NCBI RefSeq assembly: GCF_032854445.1
Contig: NC_088295.1
Location: forward strand, 33,948,510 to 34,008,509
Length of the DNA: 60,000 nucleotides
Direction: 5' to 3'
From: Liolophura sinensis
Lineage: Eukaryota > Mollusca > Polyplacophora > Chitonida > Chitonidae
Below the pieces are notes generated by a model. It was given only the letters and a program-made list of their open reading frames with translations, was not told the DNA's origin and searched no databases. The number at the start of each line of letters is the position of its first letter. Position 1 is the stretch's first letter. Shown here one piece after another: positions 23,398 through 36,174 of this stretch. The position numbers were made by a program, and so were the translations under genes.

Positions 23398-25499
23398 CAG
23401 TTGGCAAGAACATGCTTTATATAGCTAGACTGACGTTAACAAAATTGTAGCATACTAGAGTATTAAGTCAATCTACATTTCGTATTTTTAATACATGCAT
23501 CATTAGATGCTCATAGCCGATCAGTTTCATAAATTAAACTAATAGATATCCAAGACGGGCTGGTATGAAGATGGGTGTCTAGGGAATATATTAACTTTAT
23601 CATTGTATATTCCGTGGAGTTATAAACACATGACTATGTGCGAGTTATAAATATTTGATTTATGTTCCGAGTTGCCTGTCATCTCCTCCGTTTTACCAAA
23701 ACTGCAATTTTCAGATTCAAGTTAAATATCACTCCAAGTTGTACATGCTGTCACTATTAAATGATCCATCCTTCGTTCTCATCCCGTGCCCTGGGAGTCA
23801 GATTCATTACATCCATGATCATTGCTCTATTTACATCCCGTCCCTCAGAGATTTCCGTCGACACATAATCGTTGAAAGCTGACAGTCTGAGTGCTTAAAC
23901 CGAAATCGAGAATCCCCAGTCACGTGTGAGACGAATGATACATTGGGTGTTCATCACCGTGTTATTTCAGATGTAATCATCACCAAGAGTGTGATTGATT
24001 GTGTGGCTAGCAAACGGAAAAATATAGCCATCAGATACGAGGAGAGCAATTTGTTTTTCACTCTATTTTGACAGATTAATAAACCAACAAAATTGGTAGG
24101 ATGTACGAAAGTACGATCGTAAGTGGGGGTGGTTCGTGATTTTAATGTGTGGATACATCAACTTTACACCCTGCCTTCTTACACCTGGGAATTTGTTTCC
24201 AACGCCTTTCAAACAGGAGTTCAGAGATGGTTCTAGGTTTCATCAGCGGAGTTGGTTGACAGTGTGCCAACCACTGCTTTGCTTTTTGCATTTTTCAGCG
24301 TCAGATAGAATCAGAGGATTATCATAATACGAAAAACAACGAAGATAAAAACCTGTCAATATAACAAGAACACAAAAATTATAAAATATGCTCCTTGTAA
24401 ATAAGAGGGACATAACCTATTCGATGAGTAGATAGGCCTAGCTGAATAACAATTAGTGTACGACGAAAATGGCTCGCTAAATCACAAATTCATGTGATTA
24501 GAAATATTTTCTTAAGTTGCAAGTGGAGAAAGATTATTTTGTAGATGGTTAGAACTGTTTTATACAATGATACATCAAAGTACGGACTCTCAGTGGAAAA
24601 TATATATATATATATAGGTGCAGCGTGAAGATTGTATTGGGCCACAGACTGTATGCATCATATGCCAACTCGTAAGGCTGCAAAGCCAAGACTATCTTTT
24701 TGAAGAAAATCATTGTCGAAGAACACTAACGATACCGGCAATATTCAGTTGTGGAACACACAGAGGAATCAGCTAGTGTATCCATAAATCTGAAGATGTT
24801 TCTTCATGACATTAATTGTCATAAGATCAGCAATTTGTGTTGTGCACGGTAATTGCACAGAGTAGACATTTATGTATTGCATAATTATACAGAATTACGA
24901 GACTTGATGTCACACAACAGAAGCACTCTATGTCTCCTAGCTAATATCTGAATGTCCTCTTCTTTTCGTGTTTTTTGGCAAGCATGTGACATATAAAGCC
25001 CCGAGCATGCACTGAAGCGATGAATATGTCATAAAAACGAAAAATGGTAGCCTGCTTCAGTCACTTAAATATTTTTTTTTGCATGACACACTGTAGACTG
25101 AGGAAATCATTGCTCCACTATCTGAAAAATTCTTGAGCACGCAGTTAAGCAGCAATCCATTAAATAAATGTTTCAGTCTTATACTTCCGTTATGCATAAC
25201 ATGTTACTGTTAATGATAGCTACAGGATAACAAGTGCTCACAACCAGGATTCACGTATGATTTCGCTATAGTTGCCACACATTACGTAATACGTTAGCTT
25301 ATCCATTCTAATTCACGATAGAACACAAAAGTATGTTCCCCAAAAAAATCACGAAGATTTGCACTCTTCCTTCAGGTTGAATTTGTTCTCCACAATGATT
25401 TCGTTAGTCCACAGTACTATGAAGGACAACTAAAAAGATTATGACAGAGATACAGATTTTAAACTTGCCAAAATATGACAAAACTGTTTACATTATAAT
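23398..25499. other. Non-coding, nothing recognised
   Basis: About 2.1 kb. A short (AT)n run sits at 24599-24617. No gene seen. Confidence 0.5.
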
Positions 25500-25770
25500 C
25501 TTCTACATATGAAGACAAACGTTAACCAAAACGAAACTTTGACAGCCTGATCTTCATACAGTAAATTTAAAAGACAGTGCCTCGTTTGAACGAAAAACGT
25601 TGAACGTTTAGTGGGAGTGCATCTTTGGCGGGTTATTACTACGCAATCATCTCTTTTACGGACATAACTTTTATAGATGCTTCGACCAAGTGTTATACTA
25701 CTGATTTGGAAATTTACAGAACTGTGCGGGGATTTTGAAATTTGCACTTTCTTATTGTACCTCTCTTGGG
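25500..25770 (+). repeat. Dispersed repeat R1, copy 2
   Basis: Counterpart of 1527-1820, same orientation; a SINE fragment follows about 100 bases later. Confidence 0.55.
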
Positions 25771-25867
25771 CTGATTCACTTCCTTACCGTACCAGGCCCT
25801 TTAAAACATCAGTAAGTGAAGGGTAATGTAGGACAATATCCTTTATCAGTTTAATATAATTATCAGT

Positions 25868-26060
25868 TGCATCTCATGCAGGCTTCTGCTCCGATCATAC
25901 GTGGGAAGGTCTTCAGCAACCTGCAGATGGTTGTTAGTTTTCCCAGACTCTGCCGGGTTTCCTCCCTTCACCTGAACATGATGCTGACCACCGACCATCG
26001 TCCGTCGTGTATGTGAAATATTGTAGAGTACAGCGTAAATGAGATAAATAAGTAAATATA
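25868..26060 (+). repeat. SINE family 1, 5'-truncated
   Basis: Forward copy beginning within the body (catctcatgcaggctt), through atacgtgggaaggtc, ctctgccgggtttcctccc and gtgaaatattg-agagtacagcgtaaat, to a worn ataaataagtaaat tail. The tRNA-like head is missing. Confidence 0.8.
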
Positions 26061-27544
26061 ACCACCAATCTTTACGTAAGACTATTATGAGCAACACTGG
26101 AGGTAGTTGTGGAGGCTGACTAGTTACGTGGGGGACGGTCTGACCACTGGATTATGTGTAAGCCAGCTGGGGGTTTGCCAATGGCTTTTAATTTAATGAA
26201 GAACTTTACTGGAATCAATATTGTCTATACAGATGTTTCAAGACAGGAAACAGATCCGCTCTGATCCCTCTCGAGCCAAATTCGAATCCTTTGTATACTT
26301 TATGAGGTCGACATCGAATTTCATTCCCCAGACAGGCAGATTAGTATCTGCATGGAGCCACATTTTTATCATCCTAACAGTCACGCAAGTGTCTGTTTGA
26401 ACGTTGTCAGACCATGAGCTCATCTTCATCCATTATGGTACCAGCTAATCGTTTTATGTAATGTAAAGAACTTCGGTTCTGCTGCAGCCATATTGTTGTT
26501 CTTGGTTCTAAAGTAACATAATTGGTACTATAGGATACAATCTACCATACTACAATTTTATTTACGAACTAAACAGGATAGACAAACCAGCGATAATCTG
26601 GATATCCATCTATTTTGTAAAGGTGACAGTAACAGAGAAGGCTCAAGGAAAAAACTTTATACCAGCAATACCAATTTAAACAGAATATATCTGAAAAGAC
26701 AAGCTTTATGCTTGATTTCCTTAATAGTGGTTCTAAATTTGTTTTGAGGAGTTGATTGGACCTTATCATGAAGCACTTTGTTGGAAGAAGGCGTTCTGGG
26801 CGAGCAAAATAGGCGTGAAGTGGGCGTACTGCTATTTTTTGATCAGTCAGTTTGGTTGAGCAATAAAGTTTCAGTCAGAAACAAAAACTTCATTATAAGC
26901 AACCCTGGCTTCATAAATGCTTTGGATTTTTATCGCGGTTGTCCAAAACGAACGCATGGACCCTTTTAAAAGTAAACATTTCTTTTTTGCAATCCAATCA
27001 TGTAAAGAAACCGTCGAAGGTCGTCCTGCTCCCTATAGGCTTTCTTAACGATGGGTAATTGAAGAAAGGATATTGTGTGGTGACTGGGTGAACTGAACCA
27101 GAGGGCCATTCACAAATTAGTTTCTTGCGCATTCTTCCAAGTCATTTTCTGGCCCAGTTTCCATCCCTTGTTTAATGTCTTATCTCAAGTGAATGCTTTT
27201 TACTTTTCATTTTCGGATCATTATTTTTCTTTAGTTCGTGTTAAATGGGCTATTCCTAGATAATGAAAGATAAAGTGCGCTAGTTAGCAGAGTTAGAAGT
27301 TCTGTACAAAAATCAGGAGCAAAGCACCCATATCGTTTCTGTTAGGCCTGTACTGAAGAAATAAACCTGTACAAAAGGCGTACACACGTACCAGTACTTT
27401 GGCGCAGCATTTCAGAAGGAATCAATGATTATGGCTTATCGCCAGTTCTGCAATATTACAGTCATTATCGTGGCGAAAACATGTACAAACCAGGAGACAA
27501 AAATTTTTACTCCCTTTGCCTGCTATATAGTCTTATTGTCTCGT
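26061..27544. other. Non-coding, nothing recognised
   Basis: About 1.5 kb with short frames only. Confidence 0.5.
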
Positions 27545-27557
27545 CCTGTCATTTAAG

Positions 27558-27834
27558 TTACTTATTTATTTATTTATTCATTTGATTGGTGTTTTACGCC
27601 GTACTCAGGAATATTTCACTTATACGACGGCGGCCAGCTTTATGGTGGGAGAAAACCGGGCGCAGCCCGGGGAAAACCCATGACCATCCGCAGGTTGCCG
27701 AAAGACCTTCCCACGTACGACCGGAGAGGAAGCCAGCATGAGCTGGACTTAAACTCACAGCGACCGCATTGGTGAGAGACTCCTGGATCACTACGCTGCG
27801 CTAGCGCGCTAACCGACTGAGCCACGGAGGCCCC
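27558..27834 (-). repeat. SINE family 1, full length, best reference copy
   Basis: A 277-bp element in reverse orientation, flanked by a perfect 13-bp target-site duplication CCTGTCATTTAAG (27545-27557 and 27835-27847). On the minus strand the A box TGGCTCAGTCGG is at 27813-27824 and the B box GAGTTTAAGTCC at 27745-27756. The body and the ACGGCGTAAAACACC end follow, then a tail of AATA units. Such elements are transcribed by RNA polymerase III from the internal boxes and mobilised by a partner LINE. It is the most intact copy in the window. Confidence 0.95.
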
Positions 27835-27847
27835 CCTGTCATTTAAG

Positions 27848-29514
27848 ATGGCCTATATGAAAGATAATGTAAATGCACAAGTGCAATATATGAATCCCAC
27901 GTTTCTGACCAGAACTTATAGCAGATGCTGTGATAAGCATGCTGCAGTTTCAGAAGTAGAATGATGGAGAGTTTCTATTTGTTTGAAGTTTGTAATGTAA
28001 ACAGAAAATGGACGGTAAAAAGTGCAAACAGATCGGAGACGAGATGTCGAAGACTTTGACAGTCTAAATATTGTTGGAAACGGACTTTCCAGACAAAAAG
28101 CAAACTGTGGACGAGGAGAGAACGACTGTTCTTGGATGTAGGTGAAACAAGAGGATAAGACGGGTAATTTGACATTAGCAACATTGTATGGAAACGTTTA
28201 GGTATCCAGCTGACCATTTCATTAGGTTATATAAGGCTGTATCAGGTGTATACGTTTTTGGGTAAAAAATGCCACTTTAAATTATAGAACACATTCGAAT
28301 GGGTAAAGTTGAATAATGTGAATACGGATGACTATCTCAACCATGTGTCTCATACCACAGGCACAGTTGGTATATGGTTGACCATCGTCAAAAGAAATCC
28401 CGAAGCCTCCTGTAGACAATCTGGAGTGGCAGCGGTTTGCCCATGGAGAAGATCCAACATCTCAGTGGAGATATACTTAGTTTATAAATTACCGTAAGTT
28501 GTACTAAGTATGCCATAACTTAGTCCAAATTAAATCTCTAAGAGTGTTATTGTTTCCTCTTCAAACTTTCGTTCCAGAAAATGAATCGTTTATAATTGCG
28601 TTTATATTACAAATTGTCTGCGTTGAAAGTTTGCATGGCTGAACAATAAAGGCGTGCGCTGCACATGTCAGTTACACTGTTATATGATAGTTATATTGCG
28701 CAATACTTGCCCAGATTCAAAAGTGAAGATAACTTCATATTGCACCGGATCCTTTAACAGTTACGTCAAGTTCGCGATTTACAAGATTTTAAAGTCACTT
28801 GCTTATTTTCTCCTAACTAGACCTTTACTGTCACATACGCTCTGATCAGAATTAGATTACACACACTGGAGAGCCTTTCTTATGCTTTTCGCAGTGAAAT
28901 TATTTATGCCACCTACCACTTCAGGCGATCTGTTTAAAATGTCACCATGAAATATTCATCAGGTGGTATGGCACTGAGAGACACTCTTTGCTTGCCGTAT
29001 GATGAGATGTAAATAATTGATGGTGGACTTATTTGGCTGTGGTTCTGGGCAAACAAGACTACAAAAACTGATTTGAATAAACTATACGTTTTGTATTCTT
29101 TTTCGAAGAGAATATGGTGGTCGGTATTCGTTGAGGACCCCTCATTGGCCATATCTGTTACTTGTATCACTCACACTAAAGCGTTAATGCTCTCTGCAGT
29201 ATGAAAGGTGTTGCAGAAAAACGATATACCTCTCAATGTAATTGAAAAGACAACAAACACTAGATCCTAAGCCTGCTGAAAACGTTCAATTGAGCTTCAT
29301 CCAATCAGCTCACCATATTCAGATAAACTATCTATCCAGTGATTCACACCAATCAGGAACATGCAATGCCAATATAAAAGACTACAGCATAGAGAATAAA
29401 AGCACAACCGTGAGGGCATAGCGACAGTTGGCAAACGGTTACACGGAACCGGTAAAATACGGCCTCTTGTCAATTTACTTCAGTCAGTGTTTCATTCCGA
29501 CTATTCATTTATAT
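27848..29514. other. Non-coding, nothing recognised
   Basis: About 1.7 kb. No gene or repeat supported. Confidence 0.5.
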
Positions 29515-29690
29515 GCTTCAAAAGGAGCAACCTACACAGCGCGTAGCACCATGACTCAAGACCCACGTCCTGCAGGAGAGATGTAGCCTACAATTTCGAC
29601 TTGATCTACTTGTTACACCTAATGACGCCTCGTCGTCAAAAGGCTGGAAACTTGTTAAGTATAACGTAAAACCCCAAGCATACACACAAG
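29515..29690 (+). repeat. SINE family 2 remnant
   Basis: The 3' part shows gacgcctcgtcgtcaaaagg, then acgtaaaaccccaagcatac, a decayed form of the family 2 end seen at 10540-10614. The 5' part is too diverged to align confidently. Confidence 0.45.
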
Positions 29691-29924
29691 TTACTGGCGA
29701 ACTCTCCCACACGTGGTACTATCGATTCAAAACAAAGGGATTTAATCGCTTTTGATACCTTTGGACGGATTCCATAGTATATATAAATCAAATATTTATA
29801 TGATTTCAAAATCAATATGCATTAATAAACATAAACTACAGTTGATCCTCGCCAAAAATGCACTAAATTATAACTTGGTCCTACCAAATTACGCACACCG
29901 GACACGATCTTTTTTCTTATGTTT

Positions 29925-29957
29925 CAACGTTAAACCCCAAACACTCACTCAATCACT
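29925..29957 (+). repeat. SINE family 2 tail fragment
   Basis: caacgttaaaccccaaacac followed by tcactcaatcact is the terminal block of family 2 without its core. Confidence 0.65.
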
Positions 29958-32209
29958 TTTATGTTTATGAACAAGTGTTAATAAATCTTCAATCCATGTT
30001 AGCAAATAGTTCAACATTTGAACAACCGAACCCTTTATGTGAAATATATCTGCCTGAGATTTTATCATATGGAATGTACACTTTAGCAAGGCAATATTTA
30101 TGAATATTGGACCGTATAACAGGTGATATTATATCACATTTTAAAACAACGTCTGTTAGTACTGGGTGATCAGGGAAATCAGAAAAGAGAGATCAGATTA
30201 GAGTTAATCCCCGGATTATTTGTAAAGCTATCGTCACTTTAGCATCGGCAATGAATAGATAATGAGGCACTAATCAGGCTGTTGGGCTTTTGCGCTAAAG
30301 GGCAACATGTACTCATGCAGATAAGCCTCTATCTACGTAGGTACACAGATACCAAACAATCGTCATTGCGTTTTGCACATCAGACCTGTATTTCTTTCCA
30401 CATCCTCAACACAATTACAAACCACCAGTGAGAGTCGACATGTTTAAGCACATTGTTGGGCAATGGATCTATAGAAAAAGCATAGACCAGTACACTGACA
30501 CATCAATGAATCATGGGCTTACTATTGCAAATAATAACTTAGCAGGCCCTGTACCTATGTTGTGGCGTAGACGTGGCGCGATAGCGGCGTGCTGGAATCT
30601 AGTTTTTACTGCTTTAGGTTAAGAAGTTTGTCATGTACCTGCCGTCGGTGGTTGATTCCAGTTTCCACCACCCATAAACATGACCACGCACCTTGACAGA
30701 AGATTATACATGAAATAACAAAATAAAAAAAGGTAAGAAAGAGATCGTGACCCATTGACATTACTCCATACACTGTTGTAATCAATAACCTTTACGTGAT
30801 TTTACGCTGTGCTTTTCCAGTCATTTTTACTTTTAGACATCATGACTGACTAAAGAAGGAAGCACAAAGGTAATTAAGCAATATAAATCGTTATTTGAAG
30901 CCATGAAGTAAAATGCCAGCATGAAATATGCAAAAGCCGTCCAAAGGGCTAACTTATTAGTTACCTTAGGGAATGGAATACTGTAATGTATTTAGAATTT
31001 ATTACGGGCAAATGAGTGTCGCCTTTAATCCTTTTCATCTTTTTCAGAGCCAATAAATTTACCATCCAATAAGGCAGAGTTGCCTGTACTTAATCGTCGT
31101 CATGAGATAATTTAGATTCTCCTATTTTTCTGAGTGCGTAAAGTCTGTCTTATCGCAAGAACTAGCAATCGAACAAACTCTCAAAACACATGGGTCCCAA
31201 CAGAAACTGTCAAAAGCAGAAAACAACAATAATTCAAAGAATAAAAAGACAGATATGTACATAAGTTTGTACACATATTACCTCATACTGCGCACGCTTG
31301 CTGTAGACAACTTACCATATGCGCAGCGGTCGCATGATCAGGTTGGCTTTTTACTGTCACTTAGGCCACATGAACAGTGAAAGGTTTAGCGTTCGATCTG
31401 GGACCACTTTGGTAGCCATGCATTTACCGACGCAATTACATCGTCAGGATAATGTAGTGGTTATAACTACCAGTGGGGATGCCCTGCATTCGTGGTTCTG
31501 ACACCAGGGATGTTTCGTGTGATGGATAGCACAGAGCACCGAGGAATCGTCGTCATGAGATATGACCAGAGATGATGACGATAACCAGGCGTTCCAGTTT
31601 ACATTAAATCCATCAATACTATTACAAAATCTCATTTGCTGTCGAGCACATTCTGATTGTACAGTCCATATGTAATACATTATCACGAGGTAACGGAGGA
31701 ATTGGTTCTGGTATTAAATGTCTGATTATCGGAACTATATGCTCATCTGAATTATACCCGGCCATAAATGTGTTTCACTTGCACATATTAACGTGCAAAT
31801 TAATAAATCCATATCTATGAAATTCATGTGGTATTTTTGAATAAAATAATGCTTTTGTTAGATTAGTAACACGTCTTTTAGAACAAAATGGACCGTAATT
31901 AGGCCTATCCGAAAATAGCAAGGATGTACCATTTTAAGCAGTAATGTTTTTACTGTGACTTGAGCATGTAACAGAGCATGATCGGATATACGGAGATAGT
32001 TCTACTTAGTAAAACTAAGGGTTTCAAGGAGCAAATCTAGAGGAATTGAGCATTTTTATGAATTCGTCAGTGGCATCAGCAATAGTTTATGTGCATACAA
32101 CTTATATGTGGTGTGTATGTTCGCGAATAATGGAGAATGCAATTTTATTTCCAACCTCAAACAAAAGATTGATTTCAGCCTCTGTGTCCTGTGGAAAGTA
32201 TACAGGTCT
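29958..32209. other. Non-coding, nothing recognised
   Basis: About 2.25 kb with short frames and no motif. Confidence 0.5.
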
Positions 32210-32530
32210 CTCCGGGATATATATAAACCGTGGCGTTTGCCAGGAGCTGGCAGGTGTCTCTCTCTGGCGGAGACGAGTTTCCGACAAGCCGAAAAGCGCT
32301 GTCTCTGAATTATATATTGGATTAGCCTTGGGTCGTTGGGTTTACCTTTCACACAGGCACGCAGACAGCTTGAGCCCGGCGGGACTCGCTTACCCTGATC
32401 CCAACCGGCTGTGAACACATCACACCGTTTCTGTCTCATTAGCTCATTGGTGACAAGCTGTTCACCCAGATACCAGGAGATGTTTCCATTGGGCCTTGGC
32501 GAACGATCACGGATTCAATGATCCAAGTGA
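32210..32530 (+). promoter_or_regulatory. Candidate promoter, first exon and splice donor
   Basis: A good TATA box (TATATAAA, 32220-32227) precedes about 300 bases of higher GC content that end in a strong splice-donor sequence, CAA|GTGAGT, at about 32526. Transcription would start near 32250. The only ATG shortly before the donor (about 32479) gives 13 codons before a stop, so the exon would be 5' untranslated or part of a non-coding RNA. Long frames exist on both strands over 32046-32440, but none has a recognisable domain. No downstream coding exon was identified. Confidence 0.35.
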
Positions 32531-33286
32531 GTAATCTAACTAAGGACAGGGGGAAACCTGTTATTTCCCAAAAGGACCAGACCCAGCCTAGACTACATCC
32601 GGGACAGGAAGAGTGGAAAGCAGAAGTGGAAATTTTCTTCTCTTGGGTTGGACCAATGTCAAATAGCTCATTCTGTGCGTTCACTCGATGCTAACTGGGA
32701 ACCAGTATGGTCGATTATATTTTGGCAAGAAGCAGTCAGCATATAACCTATATGTACCTAAATGAGAATTCCACCTCAGCAATTGAGTGTGCAATGGACC
32801 GTGGTGGATAAGTTACAATTTTCAGACATCGAGTATTGGTTTTGAACCTGCTTTAACGTGTATCGAGAATTTTGTGTTCTTGTAAGTAGTCATAACTTTG
32901 AGTCTACATAAAATTGGTACAAAATATACCCCTTGTGTGTCATAACGCACACAGGTTTGGATGACTTCGATCTTGTCCTGGCAGCCCTTGATCTATCAGT
33001 TAATCTTCATCGACACTCTTTTCTGACAATACTCAACACTCCTAATACTAATGCCAGTAAGTTAATATTTAAAACAAAGTAACACGAAATATTCTTGAGC
33101 CGTATGGAATTTTTTTATGGCACATATAACTATAAAATTTATGAAGTCAACCCATTGCATTTGCAGATAGTAGAGGGTTTTTGTGCATGTATCATATATA
33201 AAGACGAGGTGCCTTATCCATAGAGAGACTAGTACATACAAACCTCGCTATGTTTGATCCATTAAACATGAAGGTTGAAACAACCA
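32531..33286. other. Non-coding spacer
   Basis: Nothing recognised; it would be intron 1 if the candidate transcript is real. Confidence 0.4.
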
Positions 33287-33438
33287 CCGTAAGTGGGAAG
33301 GTCTGACAGCAACCTGCGGATCGTCGTGGGTTTTCCCCTGGCTCTGCCCGGTTTCCTCCCACCATAATGCTGGCCGCCGTCGTTTAAGTGAAATATTCTT
33401 GAGTACGGCGTAAAACACCAATCAAATAAATAAATAAA
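33287..33438 (+). repeat. SINE family 1, 5'-truncated, young-looking
   Basis: The 3' half is well preserved (gtgggaaggtctgacagcaa, gctctgcccggtttcctccc, gctggccgccgtcg, gagtacggcgtaaaacacc, TAAATAAATAAA tail). Flanks TGAAACAACCA (33276-33286) and TGAAACAGCCA (33440-33450) are a target-site duplication with one mismatch. Confidence 0.88.
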
Positions 33439-34094
33439 ATGAAACAGCCACAGAAATTTTCAGACCCCAATATAGTAATATACACCAATAAACATTGAAT
33501 ATTATGTTACCTTGGATAAAAGGTCATCCTAAGACGTGATATTCCATAAGTCAACATTTATGTAATTCGATAAAATCCAGTCCACCAGATTAACAATGGC
33601 GCATTTCTTTGTTTTTGTTCTAGGGTATTCGAAACTTCTAAACTGATTAGCCAGTAAAATCCAACAATGGTATTGGGCCATTCTAACCCATATGTATTAT
33701 CTAGTCCTGCGTTACTCACTAGAATTGCATATTATCTCATCATTTATGATTAGTAGTGATTGATGTCATTCAACTCTATCACCGTGACATGGCAAGTATT
33801 CAAAGCTACCCCGTCATCTGGCAAGTATTCAACTTCATCATCGAATAAGTATTTGCAAGGAATTCATCACTCCGCATTATTGATGATGTAACTACATTGT
33901 GAAGCCACGAATACACAAACAGAACTGGTAATATCGTGGCCGTGGATGTAGCGTTTTCTCTTCGTACATGTGGATCGATGTGGCCAAAGTTTCACTCCTA
34001 CTCGTTCTGCCAAGCATTCTTGGCAGCACGTTTGTCACGTCCCAGTTTTATTAAGACCAATACATTACTTATATTGAAGAACGGTGAGGCTGAT
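33439..34094. other. Non-coding; contains a short hairpin
   Basis: No gene. A perfect 8-bp stem with a 4-base loop (CTGCCAAG-CATT-CTTGGCAG) lies at 34007-34026. Near 33785-33840 a short sequence (ggcaagtattcaa) is repeated twice. Confidence 0.5.
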
Positions 34095-34235
34095 TGTATG
34101 ACTTAAGGAAGATATATCGCCCATCTTCTAGAAGTATAACGTATCGATCTTACGGAAATGAGATCAAACCCTCTTGACCCTTAACTCCTGGGTTCAGGAT
34201 AATTTGGCCACAGTTCGGGGAAGAATGACAGCCAA
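34095..34235 (-). repeat. Dispersed repeat R3, minus-strand copy
   Basis: The reverse complement aligns with 7985-8160 in duplicate A: ggtcaagagggtttgatctc, gatcgatacgttatacttc, gtcatacaatcagcc and caatataagtaatgtattgg. Confidence 0.6.
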
Positions 34236-34499
34236 TAGCCAATGTTCAGAACACTACAGAAATCAATACGAACTGCCCGACATTAGCTCTCAGTATTCAG
34301 TATAAATTGCTATATCAGTTTTAATTATTGCTAACAGGTGATGTCAAATTTATGTTTTACAGATTAATGCATTTTAAAGGTAAGACACTGTTAAGCAGTC
34401 ACCGTGAACTGAATGCAACTTTATGTTATGTTCAATGTCTTTAATTTCTGCAGCGATTGTGAATGGTTGTTGGTCAACGCTTCACATATTTAGGAATAA

Positions 34500-34612
34500 T
34501 TTGTTTATTTATTTATTTGGTTGGAATTTTACGCTGCACTCAAGAATATTTCACTTATAACTTTTGTTGTCAGCATTACAGTGGGAGGAAACCGGGCAGA
34601 GCCTGTTTAGGG
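34500..34612 (-). repeat. SINE family 1 fragment
   Basis: T-rich tail, then ttggttggaattttacgctg, cactcaagaatatttcac, and gtgggaggaaaccgggcag. It ends inside the GC-rich body. Confidence 0.8.
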
Positions 34613-34782
34613 ATAATCTATGACTTCACAAAAGGTCAACAAGATTATTTCACTTTAGGTTAGAGAAGTGAGCGTGTTACGTCCAAACAAACCCGATACG
34701 GTTTACTCTATATTAATTGAAAACAAGTATATATACGGTGCAAATATTGGTAGCAAACCAAGAAGCGTCTTCTGTTTCCAGT

Positions 34783-34857
34783 GGTCAACTGTTACTGCCA
34801 AGGTCAACTCTTACTGCCAAGCTAAACTGTTACTGCCCAAGGTCACCTGTTACCGTA
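34783..34857. repeat. Minisatellite, 19-bp unit, four copies
   Basis: The units ggtcaactgttactgccaa, ggtcaactcttactgccaa, gctaaactgttactgcccaa and a diverged ggtcacctgttaccgta are adjacent. Confidence 0.8.
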
Positions 34858-36111
34858 TAACTGGCCATGGTAACCGTGAACTTGAGAATTTGAGATGATC
34901 ATAGGCTGTAGCTAATATTAGTGATATCGAAGTCATTATCCTGCCCATCGGCACCGGGGCCTGCCAGTCTGACCCTGACACATTAACCATTCACGACCGG
35001 AGCTACGAGTGAACAGGCCTGGTAATTACCGACATCCCCTGGGATTAATCCCAATCCCCAAATGAAGCTAGTCTAATTTCCTTGATCATCCCCCGGCTCA
35101 TTAATAACCAATACTGTTATAAACACCAATATATCATCTTTACGCCGCGGGTGTCCGGAAGGCGCATACACAAATGGGTAATGGAGATGAACAAGGTTAT
35201 TCTGGCGAGGTGTCTACAGAGCGATTGGAAGGCTCACAGAGTGGATTTCACCGATGATAACTGCGATATGCAGAATTCACCTAGTTTTTCCTCTCCCCTG
35301 TTTTGGATCATCATCTGTTAAATTATTTACCCCAATTGTTGCACGAGGTGCAGTGAAAGGCCTACTTACGTTAATAAGCATGATTGTCACTGCAATCTTT
35401 TCTAATGTGATCTTTAGCCGGAATATGCGCAGTGACGTACTCTTGCACGCTTGTGCGGCTTTTTCATCTGAAATGATAAGACGCTGTTCAAAGCCTTGAA
35501 TGGGCAGAAGATAACGGAACTTTGCCAAGAACACCACAGAGCATGATATGAGCTACCGGAATTTGTCTAACAAGGAGTAAGAGGGGTCACCGTACAGACA
35601 GTAAATCGATATGCCTTATGATTGGACATGGTGCTAAATGCCTTTGGGCGTACAGAATTGACCTAACAGTCTCCTCGTGGGATAGGTTGAGGGTTATGAC
35701 GTGCCAATCTCTGAACAAATACCGTCAAAAATAACAGTGAGGGTGAATAAGAACCAGAACAACATCTACAATCTACCTGTGCATCTATTGGTGTTCGGCA
35801 AATCTTTGATAATAATGGTTAATGTACATTTCTACACATCAGCATGTCCATCACTTGCCTTCAATACAAGCCTTGGAAAGATGTATGCCAGTTTTGTTAA
35901 TGACACTTTTTGTAGCATCTAACCTACACAATTATACCAATGATACAATTCTGTGATACTTCCTATATAGGTTTTCCCCTAAAGAGAATCGTTTGTCGTT
36001 AATGAATGCATTCCAGCAAATACAAATACGAAATATGAAAAAATAAATCTAAAAAAATTCATATATTGACGTTGCATATGTAATGACCCATAAAATTTGT
36101 AACCTCAAATA
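34858..36111. other. Non-coding, overlapping unassigned frames
   Basis: Overlapping frames of about 80 codons occur on both strands at 35254-35537. Neither has a recognisable domain, and I do not call either a gene. Confidence 0.4.
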
Positions 36112-36174
36112 TATTTATCTATTTGATTCTTGTTTTACGCCGCACTCAAAAATATTTCACTTATACGACGTCCT
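36112..36174 (-). repeat. SINE family 1 3'-end fragment
   Basis: tttatctatttgattcttgt, then tttacgccgcactcaaaaat and atttcacttatacgacg: the last 60 bases of the SINE in reverse. Confidence 0.8.

Noticed and set aside
32046-32440. Overlapping frames of over 120 codons on both strands
   Set aside because: They overlap on opposite strands in a locally GC-rich area, have no domain, and are better explained as open by composition around a possible promoter and first exon.
35254-35537. Opposed frames of 81 and 86 codons
   Set aside because: Neither shows a recognised domain or splice support.
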